NCBI GenBank assembly: GCA_049600855.1
Contig: JBMYQA010000016.1
Location: 1-40,628, forward strand
Length of the DNA stretch: 40,628 nt
Reading direction: 5' to 3'
Origin: JBMYQA01 sp049600855
GTDB lineage: Bacteria > Bacteroidota > Bacteroidia > Cytophagales > Flammeovirgaceae
In this document: positions 8,848-16,810 of the stretch, piece after piece
How positions within the stretch are numbered: position 1 is the first letter of the stretch
Layout: the number at the start of each line of letters is the position of its first letter
The notes under the pieces: model-generated
What the model saw: the letters and a program-made list of their open reading frames with translations, nothing else
What the model was told of the DNA's origin: nothing
Databases searched by the model: none
Program-made: the position numbers and the translations under genes

Positions 8848-9844
8848 GCTTGTTCGCCTTTAAATGTGCTGCAAACTGTTTGGAAAAAGCCCTTGCGCCA
8901 TCCGAGCTTAAGTGATTTCCATCTTGAAAATAAATCGGGCGATGAATAAAGTTTGCAGACCTTGAAAAATCAATGTGCTGTAGTCCATGATCTCGGACTA
9001 ATATTTGAAGGTTTTCCTGAAACGATTGATGTAGCTGTAGGGGGAAATGTTCGAGATAACTTTCGTAAAAAGGGGGAGTATAAGTAATCAGCTGAATATT
9101 TCTTTTTTTCAATAGTTCAACTAATTGAATGAGTGCCGTTCGCGTTTTTTCCTGAATATGAGCTTCTAATGCTTGCGTTTTAGCGACATACCTCAGGTGA
9201 TTTTGGAGCTTTTCAATGGCAACTTCATGGAGCTGCTCGGCATCTGTAAATCCTGCGACTTCCCCTCGCATATTACCATCAGTACCCAAGTGCTCAATGC
9301 TTACAGTTTCAATCACGGGAGTAATCTCATCCTGATTTAAAAATACATGCTTGGGCAAGAAAACCCAGTGATCGTATCGAGCGATTGGAGCTAACTTCCC
9401 CTTAAACAGGCTATTAAGATCGCCATGAATGACATCGAATTCAGCGCTAATGAAATGAAGCTTTGCACGATTATTATACATGGCTCCCAATTCAGAATGG
9501 GCATTATCATGCACAAATATTGGGTAGGGAAGGGTGAGAAAAACGACTTTTAATTGAGGGAGCTGATTGAGGATATAACGCGTTTTATATTCAGATTCAA
9601 ATAAATCTTCTCCAAAATCCCAAAGGTGGTAACCTTGAATTCCCATAGCCTCAAAATCAATGGCCACACTGTGCGAAGAGCCAATGGTGAGGAATTCGAT
9701 GTGATCTTTCTGTTCAAGGAGTTGCGTGTAGCGTTGAGTTAAGAGCGGATATACAGGTTCCACGGTAGCTGATATGAGGTAAAGTAAGCTGGCTATAAAC
9801 AGCAAACCCAAGCTAAAGGAGCCATATTTAAGCCATTGCGTCAT
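8837..9844 (-). CDS. Membrane-anchored SGNH-fold protein
   Basis: 335 residues. One N-terminal membrane segment (about 7-26) is followed by a periplasmic domain. It starts with FLTIGSSHSVAIDF (block I, with Ser in GSSH) and ends with FQDGNHLSSDGARAF (block V D-x-x-H), giving the Ser-Asp-His layout of SGNH/GDSL hydrolases. The order resembles DltD/AlgX-type acyl-transfer or esterase proteins of the envelope. Its ATG overlaps the dtd stop by one base (TAATG), so the two are translationally coupled although functionally unrelated. The 3-prime end overlaps the convergent membrane-protein gene. The substrate is unknown; O-acyl esters on glycans are plausible. Confidence 0.7.
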   Translation of the reverse strand: MTQWLKYGSFSLGLLFIASLLYLISATVEPVYPLLTQRYTQLLEQKDHIEFLTIGSSHSVAIDFEAMGIQGYHLWDFGEDLFESEYKTRYILNQLPQLKVVFLTLPYPIFVHDNAHSELGAMYNNRAKLHFISAEFDVIHGDLNSLFKGKLAPIARYDHWVFLPKHVFLNQDEITPVIETVSIEHLGTDGNMRGEVAGFTDAEQLHEVAIEKLQNHLRYVAKTQALEAHIQEKTRTALIQLVELLKKRNIQLITYTPPFYESYLEHFPLQLHQSFQENLQILVRDHGLQHIDFSRSANFIHRPIYFQDGNHLSSDGARAFSKQFAAHLKANKLIP

Positions 9845-10296
9845 TATTTACGATCTTTGCTATCAATGATGATGGTCACAGGACCGTCATTCAGTAAGCT
9901 AACCTTCATGTCTGCACCAAATTCACCTGTGGCAATCGGTTTTTCGAGTAATCGTTCTAAGGAGGCAATCATCTTTTCATAAATTGGGATAGCCATTTCA
10001 GGGCGCGCTGCTTCAATGTAAGAAGGGCGGTTCCCTTTTTTGGTACTTGCGTGCAATGTAAATTGACTGATTAACAACATATCTCCGCCAATATCTTGGA
10101 TAGAACGATTCATTTTACCCTGCTCATCATTAAAAATGCGAAGATTAATGAGTTTGTTGGCTAGCCACTGAATGTCCTTATCATTGTCGTTATGACCAAT
10201 CCCCAATAATACCAATAGGCCAGTTCCAATTTCGCCTTTGATTTTACCATCTATTTGCACAGAAGCAGAAGAAACGCGCTGAATAACTGTTTTCAT
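9844..10296 (-). CDS. dtd: D-aminoacyl-tRNA deacylase
   Basis: 150 residues, the normal length for bacterial Dtd. It starts MKTVIQRVSSASVQIDG, carries the signature SQFTLHAS near residues 77-84 and ends with the NDGPVTI motif that forms the cross-subunit active site. The enzyme removes D-amino acids and glycine mischarged on tRNA, in the cytosol. The stop overlaps the start of the SGNH gene. A candidate start region lies in the 67 bases up to the neighbouring lipoprotein gene. Confidence 0.97.
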   Translation of the reverse strand: MKTVIQRVSSASVQIDGKIKGEIGTGLLVLLGIGHNDNDKDIQWLANKLINLRIFNDEQGKMNRSIQDIGGDMLLISQFTLHASTKKGNRPSYIEAARPEMAIPIYEKMIASLERLLEKPIATGEFGADMKVSLLNDGPVTIIIDSKDRK

Positions 10297-10363
10297 AAAA
10301 TCGTGTTAGTTGGAGGCGCAAATTATGAAATCTGTGGCAAAGTCCATGCTTGAGCTTATTGCC

Positions 10364-10762
10364 TTAATTTCCCTTATCCCCAAAAGGCTTTAAAATTGGT
10401 CCTGAACGCTTTTTCTTTTTGGATAATTTGGGCTTGGTGGTAACAGCCTTTCGTTTTTTCACCAATCGTTTTTTGCTTTTTGGTGTTTTTATAGCGCTAT
10501 ACGTGTCTTTACTCGGACCTTTATACTTCTCTCCATATTGCATATTTTGTTTTTTATGGATGGGAACACCTCGATACACTTTCCCACTATGCACATGTTT
10601 CATCCGAACTTTACATTGCGTATATGCTGGGAATTTGATACATCTTGGGGTACACGATTGGAAAAACAATGCAATTAGGCAAACAATGGCAAAGCTTTTG
10701 ATTGTGGTAAAGAAAGTGTTTTGACACTTGTTAACAGTATGGAATATGTAAGCAACTCTCAT
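10364..10762 (-). CDS. Small very basic putative lipoprotein
   Basis: 132 residues. A hydrophobic stretch (about 23-36) ends in a lipobox-like FFQSC with Cys37, although the segment before it is long for a signal peptide. The mature part is strongly basic, with Lys-rich repeats (KSKKRLVKKRKAV, KLSKKKKRSGP) towards the C-terminus. I recognise no family. It is upstream of dtd on the same strand with a 67-base gap. An overlapping antisense frame was rejected because this strand has the export signal. A DNA-, LPS- or peptidoglycan-binding role from the charge is only speculation. Confidence 0.6.
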   Translation of the reverse strand: MRVAYIFHTVNKCQNTFFTTIKSFAIVCLIALFFQSCTPRCIKFPAYTQCKVRMKHVHSGKVYRGVPIHKKQNMQYGEKYKGPSKDTYSAIKTPKSKKRLVKKRKAVTTKPKLSKKKKRSGPILKPFGDKGN

Positions 10763-11025
10763 AAAAGCGAATGCGTAAAGCTGATGAAAAAATAGTGTAG
10801 GTGATTGCTAACTGATATTTACAAAAAATGTTATATTTAAACCCAGAAAAACACCATTTACTTTTAATTTGTTGGGAAATCGTATACATTTACAAACGTG
10901 TAATAAAATGACCATTATTACATAAATAACAAGCCAAATACAATCGGATAAAATGAGGCAATAATTATGCCTTGATATCTTACTAGACTTTAACAATTTT
11001 ACTTAACAATTAAATCAAATAAGTC
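10763..11025. other. Divergent AT-rich intergenic region
   Basis: About 260 bases between two divergently transcribed genes, so both promoters should lie here. I see no clean TANNTTTG with a spaced -33 element. There is a near-palindrome AGGCAATAATTATGCCT at about 10954-10970 with 5-bp arms, a possible operator. A 62-codon minus-strand frame in it has no supporting features. Confidence 0.4.
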
Positions 11026-11460
11026 ATGAACGCCAGATTCCTTTCTGTCACGTTGCTTGGATTCCTATGCCTTTCCCTCATGAGCTTCAAAGGCATCAAC
11101 AAGCGAATTAAAAAATCCCGTAAATTTTGCCACGCCAAGAAGATGACACAAAAGCGATTTTGTTATCTCAGAGCTACTCGCCAGAGTATTGAGGATGGAG
11201 ATGTATACGTGTACTCGGAAATTATCGAGTTTGATCAGCGCCATTGGAAAGATAAGCGAGACGAAATTGTAACCGACTTTGAAGATGACTTGTATCAGAT
11301 GTATCCCAAGAGTACTTTCGAAGTATCGTTTGAATGTGTAAAAGGTGTATTTCATACCAAGGAAGAGGCTGTAAAGAGCAAGAATGCGGCAATTCAATCA
11401 CTTGCTCAACAGCATGAAAAAATTAATTCACTGAAAAAGGGCCTGACTGTCCGGTTTTAG
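11026..11460 (+). CDS. Small secreted protein of unknown function
   Basis: 144 residues. The N-terminus is a signal peptide (MNARFLSVTLLGFLCLSLMSF) ending near residue 22. The mature protein is charged, with two Cys near the start and a third in FECVKGVF, and the C-terminal half looks helical (EEAVKSKNAAIQSLAQQHEKI). No domain recognised. It is monocistronic: divergent from the basic lipoprotein gene and closed by a terminator. Confidence 0.65.
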   Translation: MNARFLSVTLLGFLCLSLMSFKGINKRIKKSRKFCHAKKMTQKRFCYLRATRQSIEDGDVYVYSEIIEFDQRHWKDKRDEIVTDFEDDLYQMYPKSTFEVSFECVKGVFHTKEEAVKSKNAAIQSLAQQHEKINSLKKGLTVRF

Positions 11461-11510
11461 TAGTTAACCCCCACTAGTGATTCCTTCTTGAGAAAAGTAA
11501 AAGCATGAAT

Positions 11511-11542
11511 GGAGCTATAGTAAGAACTGTAGCTCTTTTTTT
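11511..11542 (+). terminator. Rho-independent terminator
   Basis: GAGCTATAG/CTGTAGCTC stem of 9 bp with one wobble pair, 6-nt loop, then seven T. It lies about 50 bases after the stop of the small secreted-protein gene. Confidence 0.88.
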
Positions 11543-11743
11543 ATGTTTTATAAAAAAGTAAGCTGCTTTATTGTATTCCTAGCCTTTAGTTTTAGTTAAG
11601 TTATATTCAAGCAAGCATCAATCGTATCCACACACTTATCAAATGGATGAATGCATCTTACAGAATACCGCATTTATTTTGCTTAGGTGCTTAAGTGAAA
11701 GTTCCGCCTTGCTTTCAAACATAATCTAATTGATAAGTGAGGA

Positions 11744-11792
11744 GCAGGGTTTTGGGATTTACCTTTGGTAAACGCATCACCCTGCCTGATGC
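11744..11792. other. Structured non-coding element with two competing hairpins
   Basis: Outer stem GCAGGGT (11744-11750) pairs with ACCCTGC (11779-11785), enclosing an inner hairpin TTTACC-TTT-GGTAAA (11758-11772). Alternatively GCATCA (11774-11779) pairs with TGATGC (11787-11792), which overlaps the outer stem. It sits in the 357-base gap between a terminator and the end of the minus-strand gene at 11819. It has no T tract, so it is not a standard terminator. It may be a 3-prime RNA structure or a repeat-family relic. Confidence 0.4.
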
Positions 11793-11818
11793 ATCAGCTA
11801 GTGATGGAAGTTCAGGAG

Positions 11819-12619
11819 TTATTCGATCACTAATTTAAGTTGTTCTGAATGTTTGCCTTGCTGCACCATGATTAAATAAAGTCCTGAGCTTAGGTTTTCC
11901 TTGAAATGCAGTTTGCCTTTAAAATTTTGCAAAGCTGTTTGGGGATCAATGCGCTCAGCGTGAATTATTTTGCCCGCAAGTGTCATAACCTCTACATGAA
12001 TCTGCTCATCTTGATTGGCCGTAAAAAACTGCAACCCAACTTCCTTTCCATTTGAAGGATTAGGGTAGGCAATCACCTTAAAATCACTTGTAGGGTTTGG
12101 CAAATCCTGCTTTTCCTTTCCAATTACTACTTGAGTAGGTTCCTCTGTTTTCTTATCGTCTATTTTGGGAGATGATTTAGTAGTTACAAGAATGGCGGCG
12201 TTAATATTTTTTTGTTTATACTTCCGCAGTAATGCAGGATCTTTGGTTACAGTGATGGACTCAATCTGATTTCGCAAATCGTTTACTTTCTTTTTAGTGG
12301 AAATGGTCCCATCAACTACATACAAAGGTTTAAGAATCATAGACTTTGTAGTCACGACAACCACTCCATTTTTAGCTGATTTGCCATATAATTCAATGGC
12401 TTTAGCCCCTTTAAAAACATGAATTTCTTTAATTTGATCAGGCTTTAGTTCAGAGGAAATTTTTTTGACACGTTTTCCATCTACATAGAATATAGGAGAG
12501 GAATTTCCCTGCACTACCACTCCAGAAGGTGGTTCGAGCTTCTGTTTTTGTGCAACGACAGTAGGTGATATTCCGATGATTAAACAGCCAATGATAAGTA
12601 TTGCAACACACTGCTTCAT
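11819..12619 (-). CDS. Secreted protein with two TonB-plug-like segments and a T9SS sorting domain
   Basis: 266 residues. A signal peptide (about 1-23, ending VVAQ) is followed by two related segments. The first (about 42-92) has FYVDGKRV, IKEIHVFKGAKAIELYGKSA and NGVVVVTTK; the second (about 98-148) has LYVVDGTI, IESITVTKDPALLRKY and AAILVTTK. These match the short plug-like motif of TonB-dependent receptors (VDG...I..I.V.K...YG..G..GVI.VTTK) that Bacteroidota also place on BlaR1-type peptidases. A type A T9SS C-terminal domain follows (AYPNPSNG near 185, then a VEVMTLAGK strand and SSGLYLIMV). So the product is probably exported by T9SS and surface-attached or released. No beta-barrel is present, so it is not a receptor. 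Role unknown. Confidence 0.8.
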   Translation of the reverse strand: MKQCVAILIIGCLIIGISPTVVAQKQKLEPPSGVVVQGNSSPIFYVDGKRVKKISSELKPDQIKEIHVFKGAKAIELYGKSAKNGVVVVTTKSMILKPLYVVDGTISTKKKVNDLRNQIESITVTKDPALLRKYKQKNINAAILVTTKSSPKIDDKKTEEPTQVVIGKEKQDLPNPTSDFKVIAYPNPSNGKEVGLQFFTANQDEQIHVEVMTLAGKIIHAERIDPQTALQNFKGKLHFKENLSSGLYLIMVQQGKHSEQLKLVIE

Positions 12620-12843
12620 AGTAATTTAGTTAGATTGAGAAAATCAGTTTACTCATTAGTCTAGGAGATGTCCGACTTATATGACAGGGGGAGCTTTTTT
12701 TTGCCGTTATTTTGAAGGTGTTGCTAAAATCTAAAAGACTTTTGGGGGCTACTATTTCAGAAGGGCAGCGGTAATTACACTTTTTTAGATAAAAGTTTTT
12801 ATGAAGGAGTGATTTATTCAAAAATACGAATATATGCGTATTT

Positions 12844-12871
12844 TTTGATGTTCATATGTTCCATAATTTTG
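12844..12871 (+). promoter_or_regulatory. Promoter for the stalk-domain hydrolase gene
   Basis: TTTG at 12844-12847, a 16-base spacer, then TAATTTTG at 12864-12871: a good Bacteroidota -33/-7 pair with a slightly short spacer. The expected transcription start is near 12878, so translation starts at 12912 and not at the earlier in-frame ATG at 12876. Confidence 0.6.
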
Positions 12872-12911
12872 CGGCATGTTAATAAGTTTAAATAAAAAGC
12901 TCCTCAAAATT

Positions 12912-14501
12912 ATGACTCGGTTCAATCTTTTTAAGAGTTTACTACTTGTATTCGGTATTGTCTTTTTGTATTCATGTGAAGTACTCGAAGAAGAAAATAT
13001 TATTCCGCTCGAAGAAGAAAATACATCATCAGAAAATGCGACATCAGCTGCAAACTTGCGTACTACTCCTGCAAGAGTATTAATCAATGGAGTTCCTTTA
13101 TCTTACACAGCGGCTCAACCTTACCAACCCGCTTATAATGATAACGGTACTGTAATGGTTTCGGCAAGTGCCATCTTTTCGGCGCTAGATTGGAATGTAG
13201 GATGGAATCAAGCAGCACAGCGAGTGACGCTTACTAAAAATGGTACTACGATTTATTTATGGATAAACAGTACGATTGCACAAGTAAATGGTACCAATGT
13301 TACGTTGCCCAAAGCCCCAGTTATTGTAAATAACCGAACGATGGTTCCTGTGCGTTTTGTATCAGAATATGCAGGTGCAAAAGTAGAGTGGGATCAAGAG
13401 TCGCAATCGGTGCAGATTTACTACTGGAATAAATTAGATTATGGCATTTATTTTTATGACAGTGAGCCAGGATCTGAAGGTAGTTGGGATGCAGTTGGTT
13501 GTCAGAAGTATGTACCAGGTCAAGCTAATCGCTTTTTTGACCCTTCCAAACCAACAATTTTGTACGTGCATGGCTTTCAGTTAGGTGGTGTAGCAAATCA
13601 TAACCGAGAGAGTTTCCATCTAAATGACTTTGGTGCAAATATCCATACACAAAATAAGTGGAAGCAAGATGGTTACAATGTGGCAATTTTCCACTGGGTA
13701 CAGTTTGCTGATGATGGTTTCCTTCCTCCTGATAATGTGGAAATTAAAATTTACAGTGCAACAGGTGGTGTAGGAATGCGTTGGAAACGTCTGGACGGCT
13801 CTTTTGTAACGCATAGTACCACAAAAACGATGGCAGATTTATTTGCTGATGAGTATCAGAAGGTATTTAATAGCAGCTATTCAGGTGGACGTATTCATGT
13901 AATGGGTAACTCATTAGGAGGTAATTTGACGATGGCTGGAATGGTAGAGTTACATGAGCGTAATCAACCATCGAGTAGAATGCCGCAGCGATTGACTTTA
14001 ATTGACCCTTACTGGTCACAAAACAGATTATACGCAGGATCAAATCAACTTCCTTATGGTGCTTGGGATACGAAAGATTTTGGTGGAATTGCCACAGAAA
14101 TGATGTATAACAACTACAACATGGCAATTGAATATTTCAGAACAAGTTTAGCTGGACAGCAAGGAACTTCAGAACGCGCGGTTAAGCAAGCTGCTTTCAT
14201 TCACTTTGGAACAGGGTTTACGAATGTGGGAGGAACCGTAGCCAAACATACCGTTCCAGTACGACAGTACATGTGGTCTAAAAACTTTGCAGCACCTACT
14301 GAAGTATCTCGCGATTTTGCTTGGCAGGACTTTACACCTACAGGTCTAATAGCAGCCTCTGCCACCACGCCTGATTGGAGAATCCGCCAAATGATGGGAC
14401 AGAACACAGGTAATAGCTACAAACACTGGAATCATATTGAAGGCCGTGACACCGTCAACCCTTCTGATGATACCTTTGAAGTACGCAATGGACACTTTTA
14501 G
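12912..14501 (+). CDS. Lipoprotein: copper-amine-oxidase-type stalk domain plus alpha/beta hydrolase
   Basis: 529 residues from the chosen ATG, which gives a compact lipoprotein signal with lipobox LYSC (Cys22). An acidic linker is followed at about 56-171 by a copper amine oxidase N-terminal (PF07833-like) stalk domain, shown by INGVPL, LPKAPVIVNNRTMVPVRFV and EYAGAKVEWD. From about 210 on is an alpha/beta hydrolase: ILYVHGF near the oxyanion-hole strand and the nucleophile elbow GNSLGG with Ser334. An Asp in LTLIDPYW and a late His (KHWNHIEG) could complete the triad. It is probably a lipase or esterase on the cell surface. PF07833-type domains are typical of Bacillota surface proteins, so the combination suggests transfer or domain shuffling. 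Confidence 0.82.
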   Translation: MTRFNLFKSLLLVFGIVFLYSCEVLEEENIIPLEEENTSSENATSAANLRTTPARVLINGVPLSYTAAQPYQPAYNDNGTVMVSASAIFSALDWNVGWNQAAQRVTLTKNGTTIYLWINSTIAQVNGTNVTLPKAPVIVNNRTMVPVRFVSEYAGAKVEWDQESQSVQIYYWNKLDYGIYFYDSEPGSEGSWDAVGCQKYVPGQANRFFDPSKPTILYVHGFQLGGVANHNRESFHLNDFGANIHTQNKWKQDGYNVAIFHWVQFADDGFLPPDNVEIKIYSATGGVGMRWKRLDGSFVTHSTTKTMADLFADEYQKVFNSSYSGGRIHVMGNSLGGNLTMAGMVELHERNQPSSRMPQRLTLIDPYWSQNRLYAGSNQLPYGAWDTKDFGGIATEMMYNNYNMAIEYFRTSLAGQQGTSERAVKQAAFIHFGTGFTNVGGTVAKHTVPVRQYMWSKNFAAPTEVSRDFAWQDFTPTGLIAASATTPDWRIRQMMGQNTGNSYKHWNHIEGRDTVNPSDDTFEVRNGHF

Positions 14502-14526
14502 TAAGTAGCAAGTAAGGTTTCAATTT

Positions 14527-14556
14527 AGCTCCTCGATGATCTCGGGGAGCTTTTTT
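14527..14556 (+). terminator. Rho-independent terminator
   Basis: AGCTCCTCG/CGGGGAGCT stem with one wobble, 7-nt loop, then six T. It follows the hydrolase stop by about 25 bases. Confidence 0.9.
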
Positions 14557-14611
14557 GTTTTTAAGCAGTGTAGCTTGAGTAAAGCTTTGTTTGATTCGAT
14601 GGTCTAGTTAT

Positions 14612-14720
14612 GGTTCAAGACTGTGTCTTGGACCTAGTTTTGAGGAAGTTTGCAACTTTCAAAAGGATACAAAAGTAAGATGCACTTTACATCAATCAGC
14701 TCGGAAGTTTATAAACTTCC
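14612..14720. repeat. Three-hairpin REP/MITE-like element
   Basis: Three inverted repeats lie in 110 bases of non-coding DNA: GGTTCAAGAC-TGT-GTCTTGGACC (14612-14634, one wobble), GGAAGTT-TGC-AACTTTC (14644-14660, one wobble), and the perfect 18-base palindrome GGAAGTTTATAAACTTCC (14703-14720). Hairpins 2 and 3 share the GGAAGTT arm. This resembles degenerate repetitive extragenic elements. A 61-codon frame runs through it but has no coding features. The rest of the 355-base gap (14557-14911) shows nothing else. Confidence 0.5.
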
Positions 14721-14911
14721 CCTATTTTAAGACGCTGCTATTTAATCTCATTCTCTACGAATATCCAAACCTTTGAACTGACTGACATTGTAAATTCACT
14801 TGATAAACTAGTCTAATTCCTAGCTATGTTCATTTCACGGCGAGACAGATGTCACCATTGAGACATGCTCCTGATCCCAAAATACTCCACAAAAAAAGCA
14901 TCAAGCATCAC

Positions 14912-15616
14912 TCAACTTGAAAAAAATTGCTCCGCAAAAAGTTTTACACGCTGTCTATAACTAAGGCTAACAGGCAGTGCTACTCCATGTATTATTACCG
15001 ACTCATGATTGATGGCCTCAATATGTTTCGTATTTACAATATATGAATTGTGGATACGTAGGTAAGCGAAATCAGCTAGTTCGTCCTCAAGGTCTTTCAT
15101 ATTTTTCCGAGTCATTATTTTCCTATCTATCAAATGCAACATGACATAATCTTTTTGCCCTTGGATATACAGTAAATCGTCAATAGCTACTTTCACTATT
15201 GAGTAACCATCTTTAACGAATAGATGATGTTGAGCTTGCTTTGGGTGGGAGGTTTTACTCAAAAATAACTGAGCTTTATTATACGCTTTTAAGAACCTTG
15301 GAAAGTCAAATGGTTTTAATAGGTAATCAATCGCATCTAATTCAAAACCATCTAGCGCATACTCTGAAAATGCAGTAGTAAAAATTACCTTTGGTGGATT
15401 TGATAACGATTTCAAAAAATTCAAACCATCTATTCCTGGCATCTTAATATCTAAGAAAATCAGGTCTAATTGGTTATGCTGTATGAAGTTTAATGCTTCT
15501 AATGCATTTGAGAAGTCTTTCAGGATTTCTAAACGGCTTATTTTCTTACTATAATCTATAATAAGCTTACGAGCAAAAGGCTCATCATCTATGATTATGC
15601 TTTTGATGGAAGTCAT
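14912..15616 (-). CDS. LytTR-family response regulator
   Basis: 234 residues. An N-terminal receiver domain has the acidic pair IIIDDEP at 8-13, the phospho-accepting Asp56 in LIFLDIKMPG, Thr/Ser in IFTTAFS and Lys101 in LLKPFDF. A C-terminal LytTR DNA-binding domain occupies about 133-232, with LYIQGQKDYVMLHL and the LRIHNSYIVN motif. It overlaps the sensor kinase gene by 4 bases (ATGA), so the two are co-translated. LytTR regulators bind paired direct repeats spaced about two helical turns apart, and such a pair lies upstream of the kinase gene. The likely targets are this operon and/or the divergent secreted-protein gene. Confidence 0.95.
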   Translation of the reverse strand: MTSIKSIIIDDEPFARKLIIDYSKKISRLEILKDFSNALEALNFIQHNQLDLIFLDIKMPGIDGLNFLKSLSNPPKVIFTTAFSEYALDGFELDAIDYLLKPFDFPRFLKAYNKAQLFLSKTSHPKQAQHHLFVKDGYSIVKVAIDDLLYIQGQKDYVMLHLIDRKIMTRKNMKDLEDELADFAYLRIHNSYIVNTKHIEAINHESVIIHGVALPVSLSYRQRVKLFAEQFFSS

Positions 15617-16620
15617 AGTTGAATACTTAAAACTGCTTCAAAGGAATCAGGTTTACGTTTGGTAACTAGTTGGTATTGATTGGGATAACATAGTGCTAAG
15701 TGTTTCGAAAGGTTTTTTAATCCTAATCCACTGCTTTCTTCATGCATAAGATGAGCCGCTTTCAAACTATTGCTAATCATGATTTCCAATTTATTTTGAG
15801 TATTTACTAGCTGAATCTTTATCCAGTTCTCACTTTGTAAATCGCTAATACCATGCTTAAACGCATTCTCCACCAACGGAATAAGAATAAGTGGAACAAC
15901 TTCAAGGTTTACATCTGCTTTGGAAGTATCCATCTGCAAGTCAAAATTAGCATTAAGTCTAATTCCCTCTAAAAGTAGGTAGTTCTCAATATACTCGATT
16001 TCCTGACCAAGTTTTACTTTGGGTTTATTCGACTCGTAAATCATATACCGCATGATCTGAGACAGTTTGATAATCACTTCCGAAGCCGCTTCACTTTTAG
16101 CTTGTACCAAATAATTGAGATTATGTAAGGTGTTGAATAAAAAATGAGGGTTAATTTGTGCCTTTAGGTACTTCAACTCTGTGAATAACTTTTCATTTTC
16201 TAATGCTCTTTTCTGATTTTCTAAGACAAACCGTTCTACCGTAAATCCCATCAATGAGATAAAGATCATAAATGCTAGCGTAGTCCAAAGCAGATTAAGT
16301 ACTCTGTTTAATGTCCAAATGGCGTAGTAATTAGATTTGAAAATATCGGAAAAGAAGAAGCCTTCGGCATAAGCTCTTAGACTAATCATTACCGCTACTA
16401 ACAAACAAAGCAGTAAAGCATAGTTTAGCCATTTTTTGTTGAGTAGTATAGGAATTAGAAAAAAGTAGTGTACGTATGAAGCAATTGCACTAAACGTATT
16501 GGGTACTAAAACCAAGGTAATCGCTTTCTGAAAATTAAAATTATGGCTGTAATCCACATATTTTAATAGTAGAAACAGCGCCCAAAAAGAAAGATGCAAT
16601 AGTAAAAGCCAAGTCCTCAT
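15613..16620 (-). CDS. LytS/YehU-type sensor histidine kinase
   Basis: 335 residues. The first ~130 contain four membrane segments with very short loops, so any signal is probably sensed in or near the membrane. A short coiled linker (about 128-150) leads to the His_kinase (PF06580) domain with INPHFLFNTLHNL, phospho-acceptor His159. The N box is PLVENAFKHG (near 238-247) and the G box SSGLGLKNL (near 295). It is the first gene of a two-gene operon with the LytTR regulator. Members of this family in Bacteroidota commonly control envelope or secretion genes; the signal here is unknown. Confidence 0.93.
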   Translation of the reverse strand: MRTWLLLLHLSFWALFLLLKYVDYSHNFNFQKAITLVLVPNTFSAIASYVHYFFLIPILLNKKWLNYALLLCLLVAVMISLRAYAEGFFFSDIFKSNYYAIWTLNRVLNLLWTTLAFMIFISLMGFTVERFVLENQKRALENEKLFTELKYLKAQINPHFLFNTLHNLNYLVQAKSEAASEVIIKLSQIMRYMIYESNKPKVKLGQEIEYIENYLLLEGIRLNANFDLQMDTSKADVNLEVVPLILIPLVENAFKHGISDLQSENWIKIQLVNTQNKLEIMISNSLKAAHLMHEESSGLGLKNLSKHLALCYPNQYQLVTKRKPDSFEAVLSIQL

Positions 16621-16657
16621 TTGGTAAAGTTCTAGAAAAAACTTTTGAATAGCGGAA

Positions 16658-16688
16658 ATAATCTACGAATGGACGGTTATAATCTATG
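16658..16688. promoter_or_regulatory. Probable LytTR operator: direct repeat with 21-bp spacing
   Basis: ATAATCTACG at 16658-16667 and ATAATCTATG at 16679-16688 match at nine of ten positions and start 21 bp apart, two turns of B-DNA. They lie in the 190-base gap between the kinase gene and the divergent secreted-protein gene. LytTR domains (AgrA, ComE, VirR types) bind two direct repeats with this spacing. The pair is 38 bases from the kinase start and about 120 bases from the divergent gene. Confidence 0.55.
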
Positions 16689-16810
16689 GTTTGGGTTGAT
16701 CGCTTATGTATCAGGATTGGTCGATTAGGCTTCGAGTAAGGTAGATTCTTGAAAAACGCTTGAGATAAAGCTAGTAGTTTAGGCCAAGTTCAACTTTAAA
16801 CAATAGCTTT

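Noticed and set aside
10419..10724. 101-codon frame antisense to the basic lipoprotein gene
   Set aside because: Shadow of the Lys-rich minus-strand gene; the minus strand has a lipobox.
10808..10996. 62-codon minus-strand frame
   Set aside because: Lies in an AT-rich divergent promoter region, with no start signals or recognisable domain.
14591..14776. 61-codon plus-strand frame
   Set aside because: Runs through three hairpins of a repeat element, with no coding character.
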